A stretch of DNA of 12,953 nt from contig JAICPP010000077.1 in the NCBI GenBank assembly GCA_025929805.1, positions 1-12,953 of the forward strand, given 5' to 3'. The notes under the pieces are model-generated. The model had not been told where the DNA came from. It saw only the letters and a program-made list of their open reading frames with translations, and did no database searches. Positions 6,390 to 12,370 of this stretch are shown piece by piece (positions within the stretch are counted from its first letter, which is position 1; the number at the start of each line of letters is the position of its first letter). Made by a program: the position numbers and the translations under genes. This DNA is from Gemmatimonadales bacterium (GTDB lineage Bacteria; Gemmatimonadota; Gemmatimonadetes; Gemmatimonadales; GWC2-71-9).

Positions 6390-6646
6390 GGCTTCTTCGG
6401 TTCGGGAGTCGGCGGGAGCTGCGACAGAATTCTGCTGACCAGCTCGGCAGGTGCGGCGAGCTGCCGAAGCTTCTGCTTTACGCCAATCAGGACACTGGCC
6501 TCGAATGCGAACTCGCGGGTGCACGCCTCGCACACTCGCAGGTGGTCCTCGACCAGCCGGGTTTCCTCCGGTCCCAACCGCCGATCGAGAAAGTGATCCA
6601 GTCGGCGAAATGCCTCTTCGCAAGTCCTACGATTCAGTTCATTCAT
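6386..6646 (-). CDS. Second ZAS anti-sigma factor, without adjacent sigma gene
   Basis: 86 residues from ATG 6646 (MNELNRRTCEEAFRRLDHFL). It is strongly similar to the anti-sigma at 5010-5267 along its whole length, including the tail (LVSRILSQLPP against LVSKILSQLPP). All zinc/redox residues are kept at identical positions: Cys9, His35, Cys39, Cys42 (HLRVCEACTRE). No sigma gene overlaps or precedes it; 102 bases upstream lies a zinc-ribbon gene on the same strand. It could bind the same sigma factor, or another elsewhere. No strong ribosome site is visible; a GTG at 6688 would add 14 residues not shared with the paralogue. It converges with the broken pentapeptide gene, with overlapping stops. 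Confidence 0.85.
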   Translation of the reverse strand: MNELNRRTCEEAFRRLDHFLDRRLGPEETRLVEDHLRVCEACTREFAFEASVLIGVKQKLRQLAAPAELVSRILSQLPPTPEPKKP

Positions 6647-6735
6647 CAGTCCGCCGTCGACGGTCCAGGAGCCTCGAGACAAGTACACAAAGCCGAGACG
6701 TCAGACCTGGGCGATCGCGGCAACAGCAGTTCGCA

Positions 6736-6747
6736 GGTGGTACCACC
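6736..6747. promoter_or_regulatory. 12-bp perfect palindrome GGTGGTACCACC
   Basis: A perfect palindrome just downstream of the zinc-ribbon stop (6749-6751) and 90 bases before the orphan anti-sigma start. It has no spacer, so it is better suited to a dimeric DNA-binding protein than to an RNA hairpin, and no T tract follows, so I do not call it a terminator. Its role is unknown; it might separate control of the anti-sigma gene from the genes above it. Confidence 0.25.
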
Positions 6748-6748
6748 C

Positions 6749-6922
6749 CTAAAGCCGGCGCGACTCGATATTACCGCATCCGGGACAGGCGTGGGTTTCC
6801 TGGAGCAATCCGCCCAAGGCCACATCCACCCGGCCAGCCTCGGCGGCATTCTCGGGATGTACCAGCTTCTCCGCGTGGAGGTTCATCTCGGTACCGCACT
6901 TGGGACAGCGCAACCTGGCCAT
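6749..6922 (-). CDS. Small zinc-ribbon protein (57 residues)
   Basis: A complete small gene: ATG 6922, TAG 6751-6749, with AAGGA about ten bases upstream of the start. It encodes two CxxC knuckles, RCPKCGTEMNLH near the N-terminus (Cys6, Cys9) and ACPGCGNIE near the C-terminus (Cys47, Cys50), separated by about 37 residues, the layout of a one-zinc ribbon. It lies 16 bases after the FMN reductase stop on the same strand and is therefore probably co-transcribed. The function is unknown; such ribbons bind nucleic acid or protein, and the cysteine pairs could be redox-sensitive. It is not a shadow of another gene: its frame is clean and no competing coding frame overlaps convincingly. Confidence 0.82.
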   Translation of the reverse strand: MARLRCPKCGTEMNLHAEKLVHPENAAEAGRVDVALGGLLQETHACPGCGNIESRRL

Positions 6923-6938
6923 GCCGTCATAGTCCTTA

Positions 6939-7508
6939 TCAGTTGAGCGTGATGTTCTCGCGGCCGTATCGCAGTGTCTTCGCCATCCAGATCAACTCGC
7001 CGAGGAACTTGTCCGTCCGCCGGATAAACGCGTCGTCCAGGAGTCTTCCCCCCTCATCAAAGACCTTGGCAACGCTGCCTACGTTGACGTCCCAGAAGAT
7101 CGTCACCAGCCCCAGCTCCCGCAGGACCGGGAGGGACGTTTCGATGACCCGGGTGCCGCCAAAAGGACCCGCAGACACGGCCACAATGCCAGCCGCCTTA
7201 TGAATGTATTCCTTGAGGCAGCTATCGAGCACGTGTTTCAGAAGGCCCGGCATAGCGTGGTTGTATTCAGGCGCGACGATCACGATGGCATCGGCTCGAG
7301 CCATGCTTTCAGCAAAAGTGGGATCTCCAGTTCCTTGACCACTGTCGTCGAAATGGTGCTGGAGCGATCCAATATCGATAAGCTCTGTGCTCACGCTGGC
7401 ACGTTTCTCCAGCTCCCGGTGCACGAATCGCGCGGCGTGAGCGCTCATCCGCCCTTTGCGGTTGGTCCCCAAAATCACCGGAATGCTAAGCGGTCGGCTC
7501 TCAGCCAC
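6939..7508 (-). CDS. NAD(P)H-dependent FMN reductase family protein
   Basis: 189 residues from GTG 7508, with a strong ribosome site GAGGAG six bases upstream. It has a flavodoxin-like fold: the phosphate loop GTNRKGRMSAHAARF is at residues 14-28, the family motif APEYNHAMPGLLKHVLDS follows at about 79-96, then SAGPFGGTRVIETSLPVLRE. Members reduce FMN, quinones, azo dyes or metals with NAD(P)H; the substrate here is unknown. No signal peptide, so cytoplasmic. It is first gene of a minus-strand unit followed by the zinc-ribbon gene and possibly the orphan anti-sigma gene. An ECF-type promoter (7536-7562) places transcription start near 7529, giving a leader of about 20 bases. This fits a redox-stress role (inference). 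Confidence 0.92.
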   Translation of the reverse strand: MAESRPLSIPVILGTNRKGRMSAHAARFVHRELEKRASVSTELIDIGSLQHHFDDSGQGTGDPTFAESMARADAIVIVAPEYNHAMPGLLKHVLDSCLKEYIHKAAGIVAVSAGPFGGTRVIETSLPVLRELGLVTIFWDVNVGSVAKVFDEGGRLLDDAFIRRTDKFLGELIWMAKTLRYGRENITLN

Positions 7509-7535
7509 ACGATCTCCTCGGCTCAGGTATGGGTG

Positions 7536-7562
7536 TAATGCAAGACAAAGTAGGGAAGTTCC
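7536..7562 (-). promoter_or_regulatory. ECF-type promoter of the FMN reductase operon
   Basis: On the minus strand GGAAC (7562-7558), 15 bases, TGCATTA (7542-7536). It is identical in both boxes and spacing to the site before the HbpS operon (11235-11261). Read as GGAAC-N18-ATT, it resembles SigR/SigH promoters (GGAAT or GGAAC, about 18 bases, GTT). The transcription start would be near 7529, just ahead of the GAGGAG ribosome site and GTG 7508. The -35 box is embedded in the palindrome GGGAAGTTCCC (7553-7563). Confidence 0.6.
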
Positions 7563-7600
7563 CCAAATGTCCTGAACGGATAGAGCATGGAAGCCACTTT

Positions 7601-7629
7601 GGAACCCGCATCGCTCTCCTGGCGTTTTA
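7601..7629 (+). promoter_or_regulatory. ECF-type promoter of the DUF427 gene
   Basis: GGAAC (7601-7605), 15 bases, then GGCGTTTTA (7621-7629); read as GGAAC-N18-GTT this is very near the SigR/SigH consensus. The -35 region CTTTGGAACC is identical over ten bases to that of the HbpS operon promoter. The start would be near 7635, leaving about 27 bases of leader before ATG 7662. It lies back to back with the FMN reductase promoter in the same intergenic region. Confidence 0.5.
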
Positions 7630-7661
7630 TGCCGGTGTGTAGGTCATGAAATCCCAGTCAC

Positions 7662-8228
7662 ATGGAGGCTTGCTTGAGCACCGCCGACGCCTTTGCGGCC
7701 GAGAGAGAGAAGTGGCGTAACTTCCCCCGGGTTCGACCAACTGGCATCGTTCCTCCGGGACCGGGGCAGGAATCGGTGTGGGACTATCCCCGCCCGCCCA
7801 GGGTCGAATCAGTGTCCCGCCGGGTCAGAGTGGAGTTCGCCGGCCGGGTGCTCGCTGAGACCACCAGCGCCATCCGTATCTGCGAGACCTCGAGCCCACC
7901 CGTCTACTACGTTCCTCCCGCGGACGTCGATCTCACGGCGATGATACCCAGCGAGCGGACCAGCTTCTGTGAGTGGAAGGGCGTGGCCCGATACTGGACG
8001 GTGCGGAGCAACGGTCGCCTAGCTAGGGATGCCGCCTGGAGCTACCCCGAACCGGACGCCGGCTACGAGTCCATTCGCGACTACCTAGCCTTCTATCCCC
8101 GCCGCATGGACGCGTGCTATGTGGGCACCGACCGCGTTTCCCCACAACCTGGCTTCTACTATGGAGGCTGGGTGACTCCAGAACTGGTCGGGCCCTTCAA
8201 AGGCGTACCGGGCTCGGAAGCATGGTGA
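7662..8228 (+). CDS. DUF427 domain protein
   Basis: 188 residues, with the DUF427 core from about residue 35 to the end. Hallmarks: VWDYPRPPRVE, RVEFAGRVLAETTSAIRICE, PPVYYVPPADVDL, SFCEWKGVARYW, AAWSYPEPDAGYESIRDYLA, FYPRRMDACYVG and FYYGGWVTPELVGPFKG. The family is widespread, usually a stand-alone cytoplasmic protein, and I know of no established activity. No signal peptide. ATG 7662 lacks a clear ribosome site; TTG 7674 has GGAGG (7664-7668) five bases upstream and may be the true start, shortening the protein by four residues. The gene is transcribed divergently from the FMN reductase operon, and both have the same type of ECF promoter, which suggests a stress-induced role. Confidence 0.88.
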   Translation: MEACLSTADAFAAEREKWRNFPRVRPTGIVPPGPGQESVWDYPRPPRVESVSRRVRVEFAGRVLAETTSAIRICETSSPPVYYVPPADVDLTAMIPSERTSFCEWKGVARYWTVRSNGRLARDAAWSYPEPDAGYESIRDYLAFYPRRMDACYVGTDRVSPQPGFYYGGWVTPELVGPFKGVPGSEAW

Positions 8229-8568
8229 CCCGGCGCTTCAACGAGGGATTGGCCTGGCTGCACGCGCGGGTTGGCCGTCGGATTCCGGTCGAGCTCACCC
8301 CTGAAAGTCATCGCAGCAGGACGAACTCGCACGCCAAAGCGAATGCGGCTCTCCTACCGACGGTATACCTTCCCGCCGTACCAGGCGCCCACAGCTTCAG
8401 CCTGCTCAGCCACGCCGCCTGACCTTAGGTCTAATCGAATTCTAGTGGCGGGGCTCCAGGTGCATGTTTGCGGAGCTCGCTGCCTCGCAACCAACTCCGT
8501 TCATGAAGGATTCTGGGTCACTCAAGGAGAGGCGGAATGCAGGGATTTTCGTGGTGCGGCGACAGGAA
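8229..8568. other. Intergenic stretch with no recognised gene
   Basis: About 340 bases between the DUF427 stop and the convergent SMP-30 stop. Open frames on either strand overlap one another and look like nothing I recognise. One minus-strand frame ends at 8354-8356 with AVGAWYGGKVYRR and a stop, which looks like a protein C-terminus, but the frame is closed by a TGA at 8501-8503 and has no start; it may be a gene remnant. No terminator hairpin with a T tract is evident. Confidence 0.5.
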
Positions 8569-10212
8569 TCATCGAGACGGCGACTGTACCCCCACCGCTG
8601 GTCGTATCCCCGGAATGTTGACCCGAATCCGGTAGAGCCCGGTGCTTGCCGTGAGGTACAGTGTCTTTCCATCGGTGCCGCCGAAGGCGAAGTTGGCGTC
8701 GTGCTCCGGGGGAACGATCCGTCCCAGCGCCTTGCCAGCGGGTGAAAGGATCCACACGCCCCCCGGAGCCGACACGTACACGTGGCCTTCCAGATCGACC
8801 TTGATGCCATCCAGCGCCACTGGTTCCGCTTCGGTAGTGAAGTCGTAGAAGACCTTGCCATTCTGCAGGGTTCCGGCCGCAGTGACCTCATACCGCATCA
8901 GCACCTTGCGGGCGAGATCCCAGTTGCCGACGTACAGGTACTTCTCGTCGGGAGAAAAGGCGATTCCATTGGGTCCGCTGAGGTCCCTGGTCAGCAGTCT
9001 GATCTGACCGTTCTTCACCATATACACACCGCTGAATGGAAGCTCCTGGGCTGGATCATCGAATACCTTTGGCAGACCGAAAGGTGGGTCGGTGAAGTAC
9101 AGCGTGCCGTCCGATCGGTATACCAGATCGTTTGGGCTGTTCAGTCTCCTCCCGGCATAGCGATCGGCCAGCACGGTGATCTTCCCGGTGCCCTCCAGTC
9201 GGGTTACCCGGCGGTTGCCATGCTCGTTGATGGTCAAGCGCCCCTCGCGATCGAGGGTCAAGCCATTGGAGCCTGGCTGGTGATAGCGGCCGATATCGAA
9301 ACCGCTGTACCCACTCTTGGTCCGGAACACCGAGACGGCGCCGTCAGGTGACCAGCGATAAATCGTGTTGGCGTTGGGATCGCTGAACAGGAGGTAGCCG
9401 TCCGGATGCCACACGGGGCCTTCGGTGAACTGGAATCCTCCAGCCAGCTTTTCCAGTCGAGCACCTCTCGACACGATCCGGTCCAGCGCCGGATCCAGCC
9501 GGATCACGGTGGCGTTCGCGGATTGCGGGGCAGCCACCATGCCCTGAGGAAAGAAATCGAGTGTGGCGGAGCGGACCCAAATAAAGTTGACGGGAGGATT
9601 GGAGATCGGGCCATTCGCCCCAAAAATGGCGAGCTGAATCTGCTGCCCGGGACGGGCGTCATGGGTGAGGATGACACGGTTCGGGGCATTGAACCCCTTG
9701 ATCAGCTGTCCACCGGTTTGACCTAGCATCACGGGAAGCTGTCCATCCACCCAGATCTCGGCATAGTCATCGATTACCAACTCGAGCACTATGGTGGACC
9801 CGGTTACATCGAAGTCACCGACCCGGGGTGGCAGCGTGATGCGGGTCCGATACCAGCCGAACGCCAGCCTGCCATGCGACCGCCGGCTCTCCAGCGAGGC
9901 AGGCTCGATGATCTCCCAGGAGGAATCATCGAAATCGGCCGGCCCGGCGTGAGGTGTTATGTCATGGGTACGATTGGGCGCGCCGGTTGGGCGGAGATCG
10001 GGGCCCGGCTCACGATGATCGGTCTCCACTATTCTGACGTCGCCATAGCGCCACTCGGCCCGCACTAGCGCCGCACCCTCGCTGGTGCGGAGATCCACGA
10101 CCGCGCTCGGGAGCAGAGTGGGCAGATCGACGGTGGCCTGTGAGAACCCGGGGCAGGGCATGAGGCCCACGGAAACAACCATCCCGGCAGTACTGAGAAG
10201 AAGAGCTCTCAT
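8569..10212 (-). CDS. Exported SMP-30/gluconolactonase family protein with N-terminal beta-sandwich domain
   Basis: 547 residues, much longer than a lone SMP-30 protein (about 300). A Sec signal peptide comes first (MRALLLSTAGMVVSVGLMPC, cleavage near FSQA). Residues about 90-220 look like a galactose-binding-type beta-sandwich (DDSSWEIIEP, FGWYRTRITLP, VIDDYAEIWVDGQ). The SMP-30 six-bladed propeller covers about 245-535, with the expected divalent-metal ligands in FTEGPVW (Glu264), SGPNGIAFSPDEKYLYV (Asn415) and ALDGIKVD (Asp468), and NSPNDLV (358-364) in the substrate loop. The family hydrolyses sugar lactones such as gluconolactone; here it would act outside the cytoplasm. The start ATG overlaps the cupin stop (ATGA), so it is third in the HbpS-cupin-SMP30 operon. 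The accessory domain could bind a carbohydrate (inference). Confidence 0.92.
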   Translation of the reverse strand: MRALLLSTAGMVVSVGLMPCPGFSQATVDLPTLLPSAVVDLRTSEGAALVRAEWRYGDVRIVETDHREPGPDLRPTGAPNRTHDITPHAGPADFDDSSWEIIEPASLESRRSHGRLAFGWYRTRITLPPRVGDFDVTGSTIVLELVIDDYAEIWVDGQLPVMLGQTGGQLIKGFNAPNRVILTHDARPGQQIQLAIFGANGPISNPPVNFIWVRSATLDFFPQGMVAAPQSANATVIRLDPALDRIVSRGARLEKLAGGFQFTEGPVWHPDGYLLFSDPNANTIYRWSPDGAVSVFRTKSGYSGFDIGRYHQPGSNGLTLDREGRLTINEHGNRRVTRLEGTGKITVLADRYAGRRLNSPNDLVYRSDGTLYFTDPPFGLPKVFDDPAQELPFSGVYMVKNGQIRLLTRDLSGPNGIAFSPDEKYLYVGNWDLARKVLMRYEVTAAGTLQNGKVFYDFTTEAEPVALDGIKVDLEGHVYVSAPGGVWILSPAGKALGRIVPPEHDANFAFGGTDGKTLYLTASTGLYRIRVNIPGIRPAVGVQSPSR

Positions 10213-10679
10213 CGCGCAGCTCCCAACGTGGTCTGCCGGTTGGCCTGCCTCACCTTCACCACGTAATAGAGAAATGGCCTCTTCACTACTTTGAACCAGT
10301 GCGGGACGCCATTCGGGATCACCACGACGTCCCCCGCCACAAGCCGTCTGGAATTACCGCCTTCAATGGCAACGCCTCGCAGCTCTTCCGGCCCGATCGA
10401 CCTCATGCCAACGGCCGTTCCCCCGGTCACCAACGTTGCGGCCCCTTGTAGGACATAGGCGATGTCGGTGTCGCGCGTGTGAATCTCAGCGATTCCTGCC
10501 GAGTCCCGGCGGCTCGCGTGGATCTTGTAGTCGGCGACTTCGATGAGTGGTTTTCCTTTGGAGAAAGCACTGGCCACTTCGTCATGACCAATCAGCGTAA
10601 CGCGGGAGTCGTCAGCTTGAGCGCGGGCAATGTTGAACGGCAGCGCCAGTGCCAAGCCGAGTAGAATCATCAAGCGCAT
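10209..10679 (-). CDS. Exported single-domain cupin protein
   Basis: 156 residues beginning MRLMILLGLALALPFNIARA, a Sec signal peptide with cleavage near ARA-Q. The cupin barrel is at about residues 45-145. Motif 1 is degenerate (IHTRDTDIAYVLQGAATLVTG, one His and no clear HxH), while motif 2 (AGDVVVIPNGVPHWF) keeps its His. It may bind a metal or a small sugar-like ligand; the activity cannot be assigned. The ribosome site AGGAG is seven bases before ATG 10679, 14 bases after the upstream HbpS-like gene. The stop overlaps the SMP-30 start (ATGA). All three proteins of this operon carry signal peptides, suggesting a shared role in the periplasm. Confidence 0.88.
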   Translation of the reverse strand: MRLMILLGLALALPFNIARAQADDSRVTLIGHDEVASAFSKGKPLIEVADYKIHASRRDSAGIAEIHTRDTDIAYVLQGAATLVTGGTAVGMRSIGPEELRGVAIEGGNSRRLVAGDVVVIPNGVPHWFKVVKRPFLYYVVKVRQANRQTTLGAAR

Positions 10680-10693
10680 GGGAATGCTCCTGG

Positions 10694-11188
10694 TTAGCGA
10701 GTGGCACTGGTCTGGCCACGCAGCGCCGCGACACCCGCGGTGGCGATCACCGCGTCGCGTGCCGCGCTGGAGGCACCGCTCACTCCAATCGCCCCGACTA
10801 CCTGACCCTCTACCACGATGGGCTCGCCGCCGTTGAGGGGTGCAGACCAGGCGTTCAAGAGTGGAGTGCGCCCGCCCACGATCGCATCCTCCAGGATCTT
10901 GGTCGGCTTCTGGAACAGGGCGGCAGTCCGGGCCTTCTCGGTGGAAATCGTAGCACCCATAGCGAAGGTGGGCTGGATCCGCTCGAGGTACACCAGGTTT
11001 CCACCATCGTCCACAACCGCGATCGAAGCGCCCTCGTTGCCCTTCTTTGCCTCAGCCGCTGCTGCGGCGGCTACGGTCTTGGCTCCCTCCAGCGTGATGA
11101 CCTTCTTCGTCTGGGTGACCTGCGCCTGGGCCGGAACCGCAGCAGCCGAGGCGGCCAGAACAAGGAGCGACCACAAGGTGACTCTCAT
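10694..11188 (-). CDS. Exported GlcG/HbpS-like protein
   Basis: 164 residues. The signal peptide is MRVTLWSLLVLAASAAAVPA, with cleavage near AQA-Q. The GlcG/HbpS domain (PF03928 from memory) fills the rest: ITLEGAKTVAAAAAAEAKK, ASIAVVDDGGNLVYLERI, TISTEKARTAALFQKPTKIL, VGGRTPLLNAW, GGEPIVVEGQVVGAIGVSGA. HbpS of Streptomyces is an extracellular haem- and redox-responsive protein; GlcG lies in glycolate operons with no settled activity. It is first gene of the HbpS-cupin-SMP30 operon. GAGGAG precedes ATG 11188 by nine bases and overlaps the palindrome GGAGTACTCC (11192-11201). An ECF-type promoter at 11235-11261 predicts a leader of about 40 bases. Haem binding has not been shown from the sequence. 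Confidence 0.9.
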   Translation of the reverse strand: MRVTLWSLLVLAASAAAVPAQAQVTQTKKVITLEGAKTVAAAAAAEAKKGNEGASIAVVDDGGNLVYLERIQPTFAMGATISTEKARTAALFQKPTKILEDAIVGGRTPLLNAWSAPLNGGEPIVVEGQVVGAIGVSGASSAARDAVIATAGVAALRGQTSATR

Positions 11189-11224
11189 GACGGAGTACTC
11201 CTCTCCAGTTGGGATAGCAGATAG

Positions 11225-11551
11225 GTGTCGGCTCTAATGCAAGAGGACCGAGAATGGTTCCAAAGATGCCGTCGGGAGATGATGCAGCGAGGAGTCCTCC
11301 AGGCCGATGCAACTTTTCTTCGCGTGGTGGCGTTCACAAACCAGAACGACACCACGGGCAACCTGGAGGGAGCTATGCTCAGTTGCGATTACAATGGGTG
11401 GGCTGATGTTCCCGAGGAGGAAAGGGAGGGAATCGATGCCTTCGAATACACCTACTCTTTGTCGGTGCGGCCGCTGAGCGTCTTCCCACTAATCGAAGTA
11501 CCACTCATCCCAGCGCGCTATTTTCCTCTGCCCGAGCGTCGTGCCGCCTAG
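11225..11551 (+). CDS. Hypothetical protein, doubtful
   Basis: An open frame of 108 codons from GTG 11225 (or 104 from ATG 11237). I do not recognise it. It has an acidic, non-repetitive composition (QEDREWFQRC, WADVPEEEREGIDAFEYTYS) and a proline-rich end (FPLIEVPLIPARYFPLPERR), not the Arg/Ala/Gly composition typical of shadow frames in GC-rich DNA, which argues for a real gene. Against it: no ribosome site precedes either start, and both starts fall within or just beside the divergent HbpS promoter (11235-11261). ATG 11282 would avoid the promoter. No signal peptide or membrane segment. Confidence 0.4.
   Translation: MSALMQEDREWFQRCRREMMQRGVLQADATFLRVVAFTNQNDTTGNLEGAMLSCDYNGWADVPEEEREGIDAFEYTYSLSVRPLSVFPLIEVPLIPARYFPLPERRAA
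11235..11261 (-). promoter_or_regulatory. ECF-type promoter of the HbpS-cupin-SMP30 operon
   Basis: On the minus strand GGAAC (11261-11257), 15 bases, TGCATTA (11241-11235). It is an exact copy of both boxes and the spacing of the FMN reductase promoter (7536-7562), while the spacers differ, which argues for a shared regulator rather than a recent duplication. The upstream context CTTTGGAACC matches the DUF427 promoter. Transcription would start near 11228, about 40 bases before ATG 11188. Confidence 0.6.
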
Positions 11552-11650
11552 TCCGAGCGTCTATTCAAGCCACGCCCCTCTGCTGCGCGAACCGTCAGAT
11601 CGGTCCTTCATAGTGCGCTTCGCTGCTATCTGGGGCCATAGGCCCTACCG

Positions 11651-11665
11651 GCTTACCTTGTAAGC
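11651..11665. promoter_or_regulatory. Inverted repeat GCTTAC-CTT-GTAAGC before the cytochrome b gene
   Basis: A perfect 6-bp inverted repeat with a 3-base spacer, ending 12 bases before ATG 11678 and adjoining the probable ribosome site AGAGAG (11668-11673). It could be an operator or an RNA hairpin that affects ribosome access. No repeat of this sequence was seen elsewhere in the window. Confidence 0.3.
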
Positions 11666-11677
11666 TTAGAGAGCCGA

Positions 11678-12370
11678 ATGACCTCATCCAATTATTCCGG
11701 CCCGCGCCCACTGGTCAAACGATATCACGGACTGGTGCGGTTCACTCACTGGCTCAATGCCGTGTTTCTCGTCGGGATGATCGCGAGCGGGCTCCAGATC
11801 TACATGGCCTACCGCCATTTCGGCTTACGCGACAAGCCGCTGGGCTTACCCAACCCACTGGATGGCAAATCCATCCCGGAGTGGGCGCGGCTGGGTGGCT
11901 GGCTCGCCGGAGGTCTCAACTGGCACTTCGCCCTGGCCTGGCCGTTCGTCATCACTGGTCTGGTCTATGTCGGGTTTCTCCTGGTAACGGGCGAGTGGCG
12001 TTCGCTGGTCTTCCGCCGGAGGGACATCAGGCCTGCCATTCAGATGCAGCTCTATTACCTCCGGCTCCGCCGGGAGCACCCGCCCCAAGGCAAGCACAAC
12101 GCACTCCAGAGAGCCGCCTATACCTTCATTGTCGTACTCGGCGCCATCGCCACCCTGAGCGGGTTTGCCATCTACAAGCCGGTTCAGCTCGGCTGGCTGA
12201 CTGCTCTGTTTGGCGGCTACGAGCTCGCCCGATACTGGCACTTTGTTGCCGTCTGGGTCTTTCTGGGCTTCACCCTGTTGCACGTTACCCTGGTGTTCCT
12301 AGTCGATCCCGCGTCGCTTCGGGGTATGATCACGGGTTGGTACCGGGGGAGGTTTCCCAGCCATGACTGA
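11678..12370 (+). CDS. Membrane cytochrome b (b561/Ni-Fe-hydrogenase-type, four-helix)
   Basis: 230 residues with four main hydrophobic helices (about 18-42, 80-104, 145-165, 185-210). Likely haem ligands are His24 (RFTHWLNAVF), His83 (LNWHFALAW), His188 (RYWHFVAVW) and His202 (TLLHVTLVF), the bis-His layout of the cytochrome b/b6 family that serves hydrogenases, formate dehydrogenases and thiosulfate or sulfite redox enzymes. It should carry electrons between the quinone pool and the exported molybdoenzyme encoded by the next gene, which it overlaps by eight bases. AGAGAG precedes the start by about five bases. The partner gene makes a role as membrane anchor and electron conduit more likely than a free-standing b561. 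Confidence 0.92.
   Translation: MTSSNYSGPRPLVKRYHGLVRFTHWLNAVFLVGMIASGLQIYMAYRHFGLRDKPLGLPNPLDGKSIPEWARLGGWLAGGLNWHFALAWPFVITGLVYVGFLLVTGEWRSLVFRRRDIRPAIQMQLYYLRLRREHPPQGKHNALQRAAYTFIVVLGAIATLSGFAIYKPVQLGWLTALFGGYELARYWHFVAVWVFLGFTLLHVTLVFLVDPASLRGMITGWYRGRFPSHD

Noticed and set aside
6451..7203. Plus-strand open frame of 250 codons
   Set aside because: It runs antisense to the orphan anti-sigma, zinc-ribbon and FMN reductase genes and has the Arg/Pro/Ser-rich composition of a shadow frame; all three minus-strand genes have recognisable motifs.
7325..7351. Another minus-strand GGAAC-N15-TGC pattern inside the FMN reductase gene
   Set aside because: The -10 part reads TGCTGAA and does not fit the (A/G)TT core; it lies in mid-gene.
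8354..8503. Minus-strand frame ending AVGAWYGGKVYRR
   Set aside because: It looks like a protein C-terminus but has no start codon, is closed upstream by TGA 8501-8503 and matches no family I recognise; kept only as a possible remnant in the intergenic entry.
11132..11158. Plus-strand GGAAC in front of the doubtful gene at 11225
   Set aside because: The bases 15 further on (GGCCAGA) do not match any -10 seen at the other sites, and it lies within the HbpS signal-peptide coding region.
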